From positions 1 through 17,774 of the forward strand of contig JAEZDL010000137.1 in the NCBI GenBank assembly GCA_023418095.1: DNA of 17,774 nt. The letters run 5' to 3'. Position numbers and translations under genes: made by a program. Below, in pieces: positions 7,632 through 14,454 of this stretch (position 1 is its first letter; each line of letters begins with the position of its first letter). This DNA comes from Bacteroidota bacterium (lineage in GTDB: Bacteria > Bacteroidota > Bacteroidia > Flavobacteriales_F > PHOS-HE28). Below the pieces are notes generated by a model that was not told where the DNA came from, did not search any database, and was given only the letters and a program-made list of their open reading frames with translations.

Positions 7632-9829
7632 AGACCGGCGCAACCCCGATCGTGCACGGCTTTGCTTCACTGCCCTGCCTCATCCTTTCCCTGTTCCTAC
7701 CATCGCTCATGTTGGCTCAATTCGATCGCAGCACACCGCCCGCCCCGGCGCCACCCCCGGAAGTGAACCTCGCCGAATACGGCTCCTTCGAACTTTCCAA
7801 TGGGATGCGTGTGATCGTGGTGGAGAACCAGAAACTCCCGTTGGTGAGCGTGCAGGTGCGGTTCGATATACCTCCGGTAGTGCAGGGCGACAAAGCCGGT
7901 TACGTGGATCTCTTCGGGGAAATGCTCGCTGCGGGAACAGGGCTTCGCACCAAGAACCAGATCGATGAGCAGATCGACCAGGTGGGCGCTCAATTCTTCA
8001 CCAACAGTGATGGCGCTTATGCCAGTGGATTGAAGCGCCACCTTCCCACCATTCTCGATATCGTGAGCGATGTGATGACCAATGCCACGTTCCCCGAAAA
8101 GGAGCTCGAGCGCGTGCGCACACGCTACATCTCTTCAGTAAAGCAAAGGAAGGATGATGCCGATGCGATCGCTGAAGCGGTGGGCCGATCGGTCACGTTC
8201 GGGCGCACGCATCCTTACGGTGAAGTGCCCACGGAAAGGACCCTCGCCAACGTTTCTGCCAGCGATCTGAAGGCCTATTACAAACGCTTCTTCCGGCCAG
8301 AAAAGGGTTATCTCGTATTCGTGGGCGATATCACCTTGAAGGAAGCGAAGGACCTCGCGAAGAAGCACTTCAACAAATGGAAAGTGCCGATGGAAGCCAC
8401 GGTGAACGAGGATGGCACCGAGACCATCGAAGGCCTTGGCACAATTCACTTCCTGGATCGGCCGCTGGGTCCTTCGGGGCAGCGCCGCGTTGCGCTGGTG
8501 GATCGGCCGGGCGCCGCACAGTCCGTGATCCGCGTTTCGTTCCCGTTGAACCTTCATCCGAAGGACATCCGATCGATGAGCGCCCAGGTGATGAATACAA
8601 TTCTCGGTGGCGGAGTATTCAACGCCCGGTTGATGCAGAATCTGCGCGAGACACGTGCCTTCACCTACGGAGCCTACTCCAGCCTGGAGATCGACCGTTT
8701 CAATGGAAGTTTCACCGCCACGGTGAGCGTGCGTACCGAAGTCACCGACAGTGCGATCACCGAGATCATCAACGAATTGGATCGCATGCGCAACACGCAA
8801 GTGACCGCGAATGAAATTGAACTCGCGAAAAGCTACATGGCCGGCAGCTTCGCGCGCAGCCTTGAGGATCCGCGTACCGTCGCAAGGTTCGCGCTCACCA
8901 CGTTCCTCAACGGACTTCCAGAGGATCATTACGCCACCTACCTCAAACGCCTGGAAGCAGTAACCGCTGCCGATGTGGAGACCGCAGCGAAGGAATTCCT
9001 TCATCCTGACAATGCGATCATCTTCGTTGTGGGTGACAAGGACAAGATCCAGCATAAGCTGCCGGCACTGGCGGCCGATCCCAGTGTACCGATCCTGGAA
9101 CTCGACGAGAACGGTGAAATGGTGCGCGAAGATCTGGAGCCTGCGCCCGGTGTCACGGCCGATCAGGTGATCGGTTCGTACCTGAAGGCGATCGGTGGGC
9201 GGGACAAGGTCGCCGCGATCAAGGACATGTACATAAGCCTGGCTACCGATGTGGAAGGCACGCTGCTCACGATCCAGCAATGGCACGTCCCTTCCGGCCA
9301 ATACCGATCGGAGGTGACTTCCGTAGCCGAAGACAAGGTGCTGGAGGAAGTGGTATTCGATGGTGAACGCGCCATGCGCCGCGGACCGCAGGGGACCGAG
9401 GAACTTTTCGATCCGGAATTGCACGAGGTGCGCACCATGGCCATGCCGGTGCCGGAATTGGATCCATCGAAGATCGCCGAGCGCATCTCCCTTGGTGGAA
9501 GGACGACGATCGGCGATGAACCGGCCTACAAAGTGGCAATGGCCACACCTGTCGGCGGTGCGATCTCCGATTACTATTCGATCGATTCAGGCTTGAAGTT
9601 GCGCCGGATCGAAAAGAAGTTCCTCGGCGGGCGACCGGTGACGATCACCACCGATTACAAGAATTACCGGCCGTTCAGCGGCGTGCTGTTCCCAACGGTG
9701 ATCGAGCAGGGCGGCGGCCCCATGGGCCAGATCACGATGCTGGTGGAAGTGATCGAGATCAACAAAGGCATGCCGCCGAATTTCTTCACCACCGGGCTTC
9801 CGCCTGTGCAGGATTTGGAGGATGAGTGA
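7628..9829 (+). CDS. M16-family non-catalytic partner with an extra C-terminal domain
   Basis: The product has 733 residues, far longer than the ~420-450 of a single M16 subunit. A signal peptide ends near residue 30 (SLMLAQF). Residues ~45-490 carry the M16 fold (FELSNGMRVIVVEN; RFFRPEKGYLVFVGDIT; LGGGVFNARLMQNLRE). Where HxxEH should lie the sequence is GYVDLFGEMLAAGTG (91-105), so no zinc can be bound. Such inactive subunits pair with an active one, here encoded directly upstream with a 4-base overlap. Residues ~508-733 form a separate domain (start ADQVIGSYLKAIGG; later TTDYKNYRPFSGVLFPT) that resembles the beta-rich LolA/outer-membrane lipoprotein-sorting fold seen in other Bacteroidota proteins. 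That assignment is by appearance. The domain may bind lipid or lipoprotein or hold the complex at the envelope. Confidence 0.92.
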   Translation: MKTGATPIVHGFASLPCLILSLFLPSLMLAQFDRSTPPAPAPPPEVNLAEYGSFELSNGMRVIVVENQKLPLVSVQVRFDIPPVVQGDKAGYVDLFGEMLAAGTGLRTKNQIDEQIDQVGAQFFTNSDGAYASGLKRHLPTILDIVSDVMTNATFPEKELERVRTRYISSVKQRKDDADAIAEAVGRSVTFGRTHPYGEVPTERTLANVSASDLKAYYKRFFRPEKGYLVFVGDITLKEAKDLAKKHFNKWKVPMEATVNEDGTETIEGLGTIHFLDRPLGPSGQRRVALVDRPGAAQSVIRVSFPLNLHPKDIRSMSAQVMNTILGGGVFNARLMQNLRETRAFTYGAYSSLEIDRFNGSFTATVSVRTEVTDSAITEIINELDRMRNTQVTANEIELAKSYMAGSFARSLEDPRTVARFALTTFLNGLPEDHYATYLKRLEAVTAADVETAAKEFLHPDNAIIFVVGDKDKIQHKLPALAADPSVPILELDENGEMVREDLEPAPGVTADQVIGSYLKAIGGRDKVAAIKDMYISLATDVEGTLLTIQQWHVPSGQYRSEVTSVAEDKVLEEVVFDGERAMRRGPQGTEELFDPELHEVRTMAMPVPELDPSKIAERISLGGRTTIGDEPAYKVAMATPVGGAISDYYSIDSGLKLRRIEKKFLGGRPVTITTDYKNYRPFSGVLFPTVIEQGGGPMGQITMLVEVIEINKGMPPNFFTTGLPPVQDLEDE

Positions 9830-9846
9830 ATGGCGAAGGCATTCAC
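9826..9846 (+). other. Small hairpin across the stop codon of the M16 partner gene
   Basis: GTGAATG and CATTCAC form a perfect 7-bp stem around the loop GCGAAGG, and the stem contains the stop codon. No T-run follows, so an intrinsic terminator is unlikely. It could mark the mRNA end or be chance. Confidence 0.3.
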
Positions 9847-9899
9847 GATCCTTCACAAAGACCTGACAAATCTCATATGATCCACGCTGGGTCAAGGGC

Positions 9900-9907
9900 G
9901 ATCTTTG
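9900..9907 (+). promoter_or_regulatory. Possible -7-like box (GATCTTTG) before ahpC
   Basis: GATCTTTG is one base off TAnnTTTG and ends 7 bases before the ATG at 9915. The 85-base intergenic gap offers no better match. No OxyR- or PerR-like operator could be recognised with confidence. Confidence 0.3.
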
Positions 9908-9914
9908 CGATCGA

Positions 9915-10505
9915 ATGAAAACAGATCCATCGATGCATAACGTACAACTGGCCGAGAGGAGAATGGTTGGATTGGGAAGCCGCTTCCCGGTGTTCAAGAA
10001 AAAAGCGGTGGTAAGCACCGAAAAAGGGAAGGAGTTCGCGGACATTTCCACCGATGATATCACAGGAAAAGCTGGACAATGGACGGTGATGTTCTGGTGG
10101 CCGAAGGATTTTACGTTCGTTTGCCCAACGGAGATCGCTGCGTTCAACAAAGCGGTTGGTGAGTTCAAGGATCGCGACACACAATTGATCGGCGCCAGCA
10201 CCGACAGTGAATTCGTGCACCTCGCATGGCGAAAGGACCACGCCGATCTGAAGGACCTGAAGTTCCCGATGCTTGCTGACACCAGCAAGAGCCTCGCCGA
10301 GGAGCTCGGGATCCTCACCACCGATGAGAAAGTGGCTTACCGTGTCACCTACATCATCGATCCGGACGGGATCGTGCGCTGGGTGAGCGCTTACGATCTG
10401 AACGTGGGCCGCAACGTGGAGGAAGTGCTGCGCGTGCTAGATGCACTGCAGACCGACGAACTCTGCCCCTGCAACTGGACCAAGGGACAAGAGACACTGA
10501 ACTGA
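9915..10505 (+). CDS. ahpC: Alkyl hydroperoxide reductase AhpC, mycobacterial-type 2-Cys peroxiredoxin
   Basis: The product has 196 residues. It reduces hydrogen peroxide, organic peroxides and probably peroxynitrite in the cytoplasm. The peroxidatic Cys70 sits in WWPKDFTFVCPTEIAAF, and two C-terminal cysteines, Cys184 and Cys186 in DELCPCNW, match the extra pair of mycobacterial AhpC (Cys174/Cys176 there, from memory). GRNVEEVLRVLDALQ is also shared with that subgroup. Mycobacterial AhpC is recycled by AhpD rather than AhpF, and an ahpD gene follows 69 bases downstream, which supports the subgroup. The start is uncertain: ATG 9915 gives an extra 16 residues, while ATG 9963 (MVGLGSRFPVF) aligns better with the family N-terminus and has GAGAGGAGA immediately before it. 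Confidence 0.93.
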   Translation: MKTDPSMHNVQLAERRMVGLGSRFPVFKKKAVVSTEKGKEFADISTDDITGKAGQWTVMFWWPKDFTFVCPTEIAAFNKAVGEFKDRDTQLIGASTDSEFVHLAWRKDHADLKDLKFPMLADTSKSLAEELGILTTDEKVAYRVTYIIDPDGIVRWVSAYDLNVGRNVEEVLRVLDALQTDELCPCNWTKGQETLN

Positions 10506-10516
10506 TAAAACTGAAG

Positions 10517-10558
10517 CAAAAGCGCCGCGCGTTGGAACCCAACGTGGCGGCGCTTTTG
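10517..10558 (+). terminator. Long hairpin between ahpC and ahpD (terminator or attenuator)
   Basis: A perfect 12-bp outer stem (CAAAAGCGCCGC with its complement) encloses a second 6-bp stem (CGTTGG/CCAACG) with a 3-base loop. Small unpaired bases separate the two. The A-run and T-run arms make it resemble the terminator at 2143-2179. It starts 11 bases past the ahpC stop and ends 16 bases before ahpD, so it may reduce read-through or set the transcript ratio of the pair. Confidence 0.7.
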
Positions 10559-10574
10559 AACAAAAGAACATACC

Positions 10575-11168
10575 ATGGAAAAACAGATCACACGCGACGA
10601 AGGCGTCACAAGCCTTCTGGAGGAACTTGCACTTCAGCCCGATCGGAATGGTGCCGCGCTGGATCTGCTCGGCAGGACGGACAGCCGCTATTCCAGGGAT
10701 CTGAAACTGAACCTGAAGGCCGTTCTGAAAAGTCAGCACATTCAGGCGAAGGAAGCCGCGTTGTTGGCGCTCAGCGTTTCGGTGAACCAGAAGAACGAGA
10801 CCCTGATCGGCTACTTCACCAGGCAGGCCGAAAGGGAAGGCGCGAGCGATGCCGAGATCGCCGAAATGGCCGCCGTCGCCAGCATGATGAGCGTGAACAA
10901 CGTGCTGTACCGCTTCAGGCATTTCAGCGGAAAGGAGAAGTACAACGAATTGCGCGCAGGACTTCGCATGAACATCATGATGAGCCCGGCCACCGGCAAG
11001 GAATTCTTCGAACTGCTCAGCCTCACGATCAGTGCGGTGAACGGGTGCGAACAATGTGTGAAGAGTCACGAAGCCTCACTCATCGCGCTCGGCTGCAGTG
11101 AAGAACGCATCTTCGATGCGGTGCGGATCGCTTCGGTGATCACCGGCGTCGATCGCATCGTTCACTGA
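10575..11168 (+). CDS. ahpD: Alkylhydroperoxidase AhpD (reductant of AhpC)
   Basis: The product has 197 residues, slightly longer than mycobacterial AhpD (~177). The carboxymuconolactone decarboxylase-type helical fold carries the AhpD centre: Cys158 and Cys161 in NGCEQCVKSHE, with His165 and Glu146 at the same spacings as Glu118, Cys130, Cys133 and His137 of M. tuberculosis AhpD (from memory). Cys161 is the expected attacking cysteine, with Glu146 and His165 as its proton relay. AhpD passes electrons to the disulfide of oxidised AhpC. In actinobacteria the lipoyl proteins of 2-oxo-acid dehydrogenases reduce AhpD in turn; whether that holds here is unknown. The gene directly follows ahpC but is separated by a strong hairpin. 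Confidence 0.94.
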   Translation: MEKQITRDEGVTSLLEELALQPDRNGAALDLLGRTDSRYSRDLKLNLKAVLKSQHIQAKEAALLALSVSVNQKNETLIGYFTRQAEREGASDAEIAEMAAVASMMSVNNVLYRFRHFSGKEKYNELRAGLRMNIMMSPATGKEFFELLSLTISAVNGCEQCVKSHEASLIALGCSEERIFDAVRIASVITGVDRIVH

Positions 11169-11187
11169 TCAGGCCTTCTGCCTTCCG

Positions 11188-11195
11188 TAGTTTTA
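11188..11195 (+). promoter_or_regulatory. Possible -7-like box (TAGTTTTA) before rocD
   Basis: TAGTTTTA differs from TAnnTTTG at the last base and lies 21 bases before the rocD start. It is the best candidate in the 48-base gap. No terminator is seen after ahpD, so read-through is equally possible. Confidence 0.3.
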
Positions 11196-11216
11196 CCGTT
11201 CATTCTTTTACCGATC

Positions 11217-12473
11217 ATGCTTCAGACTTCAACCAGATCCACGAAGACACAACAGGCCATCGAACTCGAGGACAAGTACGGTGCGCACAACTATCATCCG
11301 CTGCCCGTGGTGCTCGACAGTGGGAAAGGCATCTTCGTTTGGGATGTTGAAGGCAAGCGGTATTACGATCTGTTGAGCGCATACAGCGCGGTGAACCAGG
11401 GTCACTGCCATCCGCGCCTGGTGAAGGCGATGCAGGATCAGGCGGAAAAGCTCACGCTTACTTCGCGCGCTTTCTACAACAGCCTTCTGGGCGAATACGC
11501 GCGTTTTGTTTGTGAGTACTTCGGCTACGAGCGCATGCTGCCAATGAACACCGGCGCCGAAGCGGTGGAAACCGCATTGAAACTTGCGCGCAAGTGGGGA
11601 TACACGAAGAAAGGCATCGCGCGCAACGAAGCGAAGATCATCGTGTGCGAAGGGAATTTCCATGGCCGCACGATCAGCATCATCAGCGCCAGCACCGATG
11701 AGGACAGCCGTGGCGGATTCGGGCCATACACGCCCGGTTTTGTGCAGATCCCATACAACGATGTGGCCGCGCTCGAAAAGGAACTGTCCGATCCGAATGT
11801 GTGCGCCTTCATGGTGGAACCGATCCAGGGTGAAGCCGGCGTGATGGTGCCCGATGACAATTACCTGCCGCGCGTGGCCGATCTGTGCCGATCGAAGAAC
11901 GTGCTCTTCATCGCCGACGAAGTGCAGACCGGTATCGCCCGTACGGGACGGAAGCTCGCGTGCGAACACTCCGGAGTGCGGCCCGATGTGGTGATCCTGG
12001 GCAAGGCGCTCAGCGGCGGGATGTATCCCGTGAGCTGCGTGCTCGCGGATAGTGTGTTGATGGACGTGTTCACACCCGGAACGCACGGAAGCACGTTCGG
12101 CGGAAATCCCATGGCCGCGCGAATGGCGATCGAAGCGCTCAGCATCGTGGAGGATGAAGGTCTTTCAGCGAATGCCGATCGGCTCGGCAAGATCTTCCGG
12201 CAGAAAATGCAGGAGCTCGTGGATCGATATCCTTTCGTGAAGCTCGTGCGCGGCAAAGGCCTGTTGAACGCGCTGGTGATCGAACCGCGCAAAAGTGCCG
12301 ATGGTTCACCAAGAACAGCCTGGGAACTGTGCCTGCTGCTGCGCGACAACGGCGTGCTGGCCAAACCAACGCATGGCGACATCATCCGTTTCGCGCCACC
12401 ACTGGTGATCACCGAGGAGCAGATCCTGGAATGCTGCAACATCATCGCGCTGAGCGTTGCGCAGTTCGAGTGA
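11217..12473 (+). CDS. rocD: Ornithine--oxo-acid aminotransferase
   Basis: The product has 418 residues, a full-length class III aminotransferase. It transfers the delta-amino group of ornithine to 2-oxoglutarate, giving glutamate-5-semialdehyde and glutamate. This links arginine/ornithine breakdown to proline and glutamate in the cytoplasm. The N-terminal segment YGAHNYHPLPVVL (21-33) and LLSAYSAVNQGHCHPR (52-67) are the specific signature of ornithine aminotransferases and closely match the eukaryotic enzyme. PLP contacts include the loop NTGAEAVETALK (111-122), FHGRT (148-152), Asp234 in IADEVQTG and the Schiff-base Lys263 in LGKALSGGMYPVS. THGSTFGGNP (289-298) completes the site. No arginase or proline gene is visible nearby, so it appears to act as a single gene. 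Confidence 0.95.
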   Translation: MLQTSTRSTKTQQAIELEDKYGAHNYHPLPVVLDSGKGIFVWDVEGKRYYDLLSAYSAVNQGHCHPRLVKAMQDQAEKLTLTSRAFYNSLLGEYARFVCEYFGYERMLPMNTGAEAVETALKLARKWGYTKKGIARNEAKIIVCEGNFHGRTISIISASTDEDSRGGFGPYTPGFVQIPYNDVAALEKELSDPNVCAFMVEPIQGEAGVMVPDDNYLPRVADLCRSKNVLFIADEVQTGIARTGRKLACEHSGVRPDVVILGKALSGGMYPVSCVLADSVLMDVFTPGTHGSTFGGNPMAARMAIEALSIVEDEGLSANADRLGKIFRQKMQELVDRYPFVKLVRGKGLLNALVIEPRKSADGSPRTAWELCLLLRDNGVLAKPTHGDIIRFAPPLVITEEQILECCNIIALSVAQFE

Positions 12474-12522
12474 TCGGGCTTAGCAATAATTTCATTTGTC
12501 TGCTTCGTCATAGATTCACCTC

Positions 12523-13452
12523 ATGGAGGTTGAATTAGAAAATCTAGCACCGTCAAAGAGATCGGCTGCGAAAACCTTGTTTGCGGCTCTTCAGATCCTT
12601 AAGAATGCTGGTGGGCAGCTTCCTGGCAAACAGGTCATCGAAGAGATCGAAAGAACAATCTCTTTAACAGATTGGGAAAAGCAACTCTATGAAAAGACAG
12701 GGTATGTGAGGTGGAAGTCAATTCTTCATTTCTATACGATAGATGCCATCAAGGCGGGATATTTAAGAAAAAACAAAGGCATCTGGTATTTGACCGATGA
12801 AGGGGAGAAAGCGATCAAATTCGGACCCGCAAAGCTATTTGAAACGGCCTCACGACTTTATCGGAACTGGGCTGCTGATAAGAAGGAGGTCAAACCGAAA
12901 AAGGTGAAAGAGAATGAGGACGAACCGAAAGAACTCGGGGAGAACATAACACAAGCTCAAAAGGCGAATCTTGATCTCTTGGAAGAGCAAGCGATCGCAG
13001 GGATCAAAGAATTCATTCGGAATAAAAATGCATATGAATTTCAGGATATGGTCGCCGCGTTATTACGTGCAATGGATTACCATACGCCGTTCATTTCTCC
13101 AAAAGGAAAGGATGGTGGATTGGACATAGTCGCTTATAATGATCCGCTTGGAGCGACTGCACCACGATTGAAGGTCCAGATCAAGCATCGGCCTGACGCC
13201 TCTATTCCAGTAGACGATATTCGCAGTCTTACTGGACTTTTGAATAAGGACGGTGATATCGGTCTCTTCGTTACTTCAGGTTACTTCACTTCGGAAGCTG
13301 AACGATCGGCTCGTGAAAGTCATCGCCATATCCGATTATTGGATGGTGACAATTTTATCTCTCTGTGGCAGGAATTCTATCAGAAATTGACCGATGAGGA
13401 TAAGAATCTGTTACCTCTTCATCCTATATATTTCTTGGGGAGTAATGAGTAG
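12523..13452 (+). CDS. mrr: Solitary Mrr-type restriction endonuclease (modification-dependent, type IV-like)
   Basis: The product has 309 residues. Residues ~10-110 fit the Mrr N-terminal winged-helix DNA-recognition domain (WEKQLYEKTGYVRWKSILHF; KGIWYLTDEGEKAI). A charged Lys/Glu linker (~118-150) leads to the PD-(D/E)xK nuclease domain, with Glu172 in YEFQDMV, Asp201 in GGLDIV and Gln219-Ile-Lys221 as the catalytic motif, so the active site looks intact. Mrr proteins cut methylated foreign DNA and need no partner; no methyltransferase or specificity gene is present. Base composition is foreign: three lines counted give 37-40% GC against ~58% for neighbours, and GATC occurs 10 times in 930 bases, about one third of the neighbouring density. 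The 3' end stops 8 bases short of the convergent epimerase gene, with no terminator between. Probably acquired by transfer. Confidence 0.93.
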   Translation: MEVELENLAPSKRSAAKTLFAALQILKNAGGQLPGKQVIEEIERTISLTDWEKQLYEKTGYVRWKSILHFYTIDAIKAGYLRKNKGIWYLTDEGEKAIKFGPAKLFETASRLYRNWAADKKEVKPKKVKENEDEPKELGENITQAQKANLDLLEEQAIAGIKEFIRNKNAYEFQDMVAALLRAMDYHTPFISPKGKDGGLDIVAYNDPLGATAPRLKVQIKHRPDASIPVDDIRSLTGLLNKDGDIGLFVTSGYFTSEAERSARESHRHIRLLDGDNFISLWQEFYQKLTDEDKNLLPLHPIYFLGSNE

Positions 13453-13460
13453 ATCTCCCT

Positions 13461-14444
13461 TCACCGATAATTCCTCACGTACCAAGGCACCGCCTTCTTC
13501 AAACCCTCAACGAGCGTGTAAGCCGGCTTGAAGCCGAGCATTTCCTTCGCCAGACCGATATCCGCCAGCGAATCGCGCACATCACCGGCACGTGGCGCCA
13601 CATGTTTCACCTGGATCGATGCGATCGTTGGATCGATCTGCGCCAGTTCACGCTGCAGCAGGCCGATCAGTTCCAATAAGGTTGTGCGCGAACCGTACGC
13701 GATGTTGAAGATCCTACCAGCCACATCCGCATTCCTGCTTTCGATCGCGGCGATCACCGCCTGCACGGCATTGCCCACGTAAGTGAAATCGCGCGATTGC
13801 AACCCATCACCATGTACCTGCGGCGATCGGTGCGCGAGAAAACTTCGGATGAACTTCGGGATCGCCGCAGCATACGGACCGTCGGGATCTTGCCGTTCAC
13901 CGAACACGTTGAAGAAACGCAACCCGATCGAGGGGAACGAATGCAACCGGTGGTACAAGGTGGCATACGCTTCATTGCCCGCTTTTGTCACCGCATAGGG
14001 TGAGAGCGGCAGCCCGATGCGCTCTTCCTTCTTCGGCAGTTCCTTGGAATCACCATACACGCTGGAGCTCGATGCATAGATCAGCTTCTTCACACCAGCG
14101 ATCCGCGAAGATTCCAGAACATTCAGGAAAGCCGTGAGGTTGGTGGCATGTGAAGCGAGTGGATCGGCGATCGAACGCGGCACCGATCCGAGCGCGGCAA
14201 GGTGCACCACGATCGCATTCCCGGCGATCGCATTGCGGCAATCATCCACGGATCGGATGTCACCTTCGATCAACCTGAAATTCTTTCTTCCTTGCAGATG
14301 CTCTACGTTCTTCCGATCGCTCGTCGCGAAATTGTCCATGCAGGTAACCTGCGCGCCAAGATCCACGAGCGCATCGCACACATGGCTGCCAATGAAGCCG
14401 GAGCCGCCGGTGACCAATATCGCCAGATCGGGCCCGATGTTCAT
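13461..14444 (-). CDS. UDP-N-acetylglucosamine 4-epimerase (WbpP/TviC-type), NAD-dependent extended SDR
   Basis: The product has 327 residues. ATG 14444 places the NAD-binding motif GGSGFIGSH (13-21) at the expected distance from the N-terminus; an in-frame start further upstream would lie inside the preceding gene. The SDR active site is present: serines 125-128 in ASSSSVYGD and Tyr150/Lys154 in SPYAVTKAG. Several segments are characteristic of the WbpP/TviC branch: DNFAT (37-41), ALGSVPRSIADP (84-95), FNVFGERQDP and YAAAIPKF. These enzymes interconvert UDP-GlcNAc and UDP-GalNAc, or the uronic acids, for surface polysaccharides. The exact substrate cannot be fixed from sequence. It follows the WD40 gene by 10 bases and has a consensus -7 box inside that gene's 3' end. 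No other polysaccharide gene is in the window. Confidence 0.92.
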   Translation of the reverse strand: MNIGPDLAILVTGGSGFIGSHVCDALVDLGAQVTCMDNFATSDRKNVEHLQGRKNFRLIEGDIRSVDDCRNAIAGNAIVVHLAALGSVPRSIADPLASHATNLTAFLNVLESSRIAGVKKLIYASSSSVYGDSKELPKKEERIGLPLSPYAVTKAGNEAYATLYHRLHSFPSIGLRFFNVFGERQDPDGPYAAAIPKFIRSFLAHRSPQVHGDGLQSRDFTYVGNAVQAVIAAIESRNADVAGRIFNIAYGSRTTLLELIGLLQRELAQIDPTIASIQVKHVAPRAGDVRDSLADIGLAKEMLGFKPAYTLVEGLKKAVPWYVRNYR

Positions 14445-14454
14445 GGGATCGAGA

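Noticed and set aside
8135..9424. A 429-codon antisense frame inside the second M16 gene
   Set aside because: It lies within a clear M16 coding gene, shows no domain, and is His/Arg-rich in the way typical of frame shadows.
7628..9829. Second M16 protein as an active protease
   Set aside because: The region aligned with HxxEH reads GYVDLFGEML, without the two His ligands.
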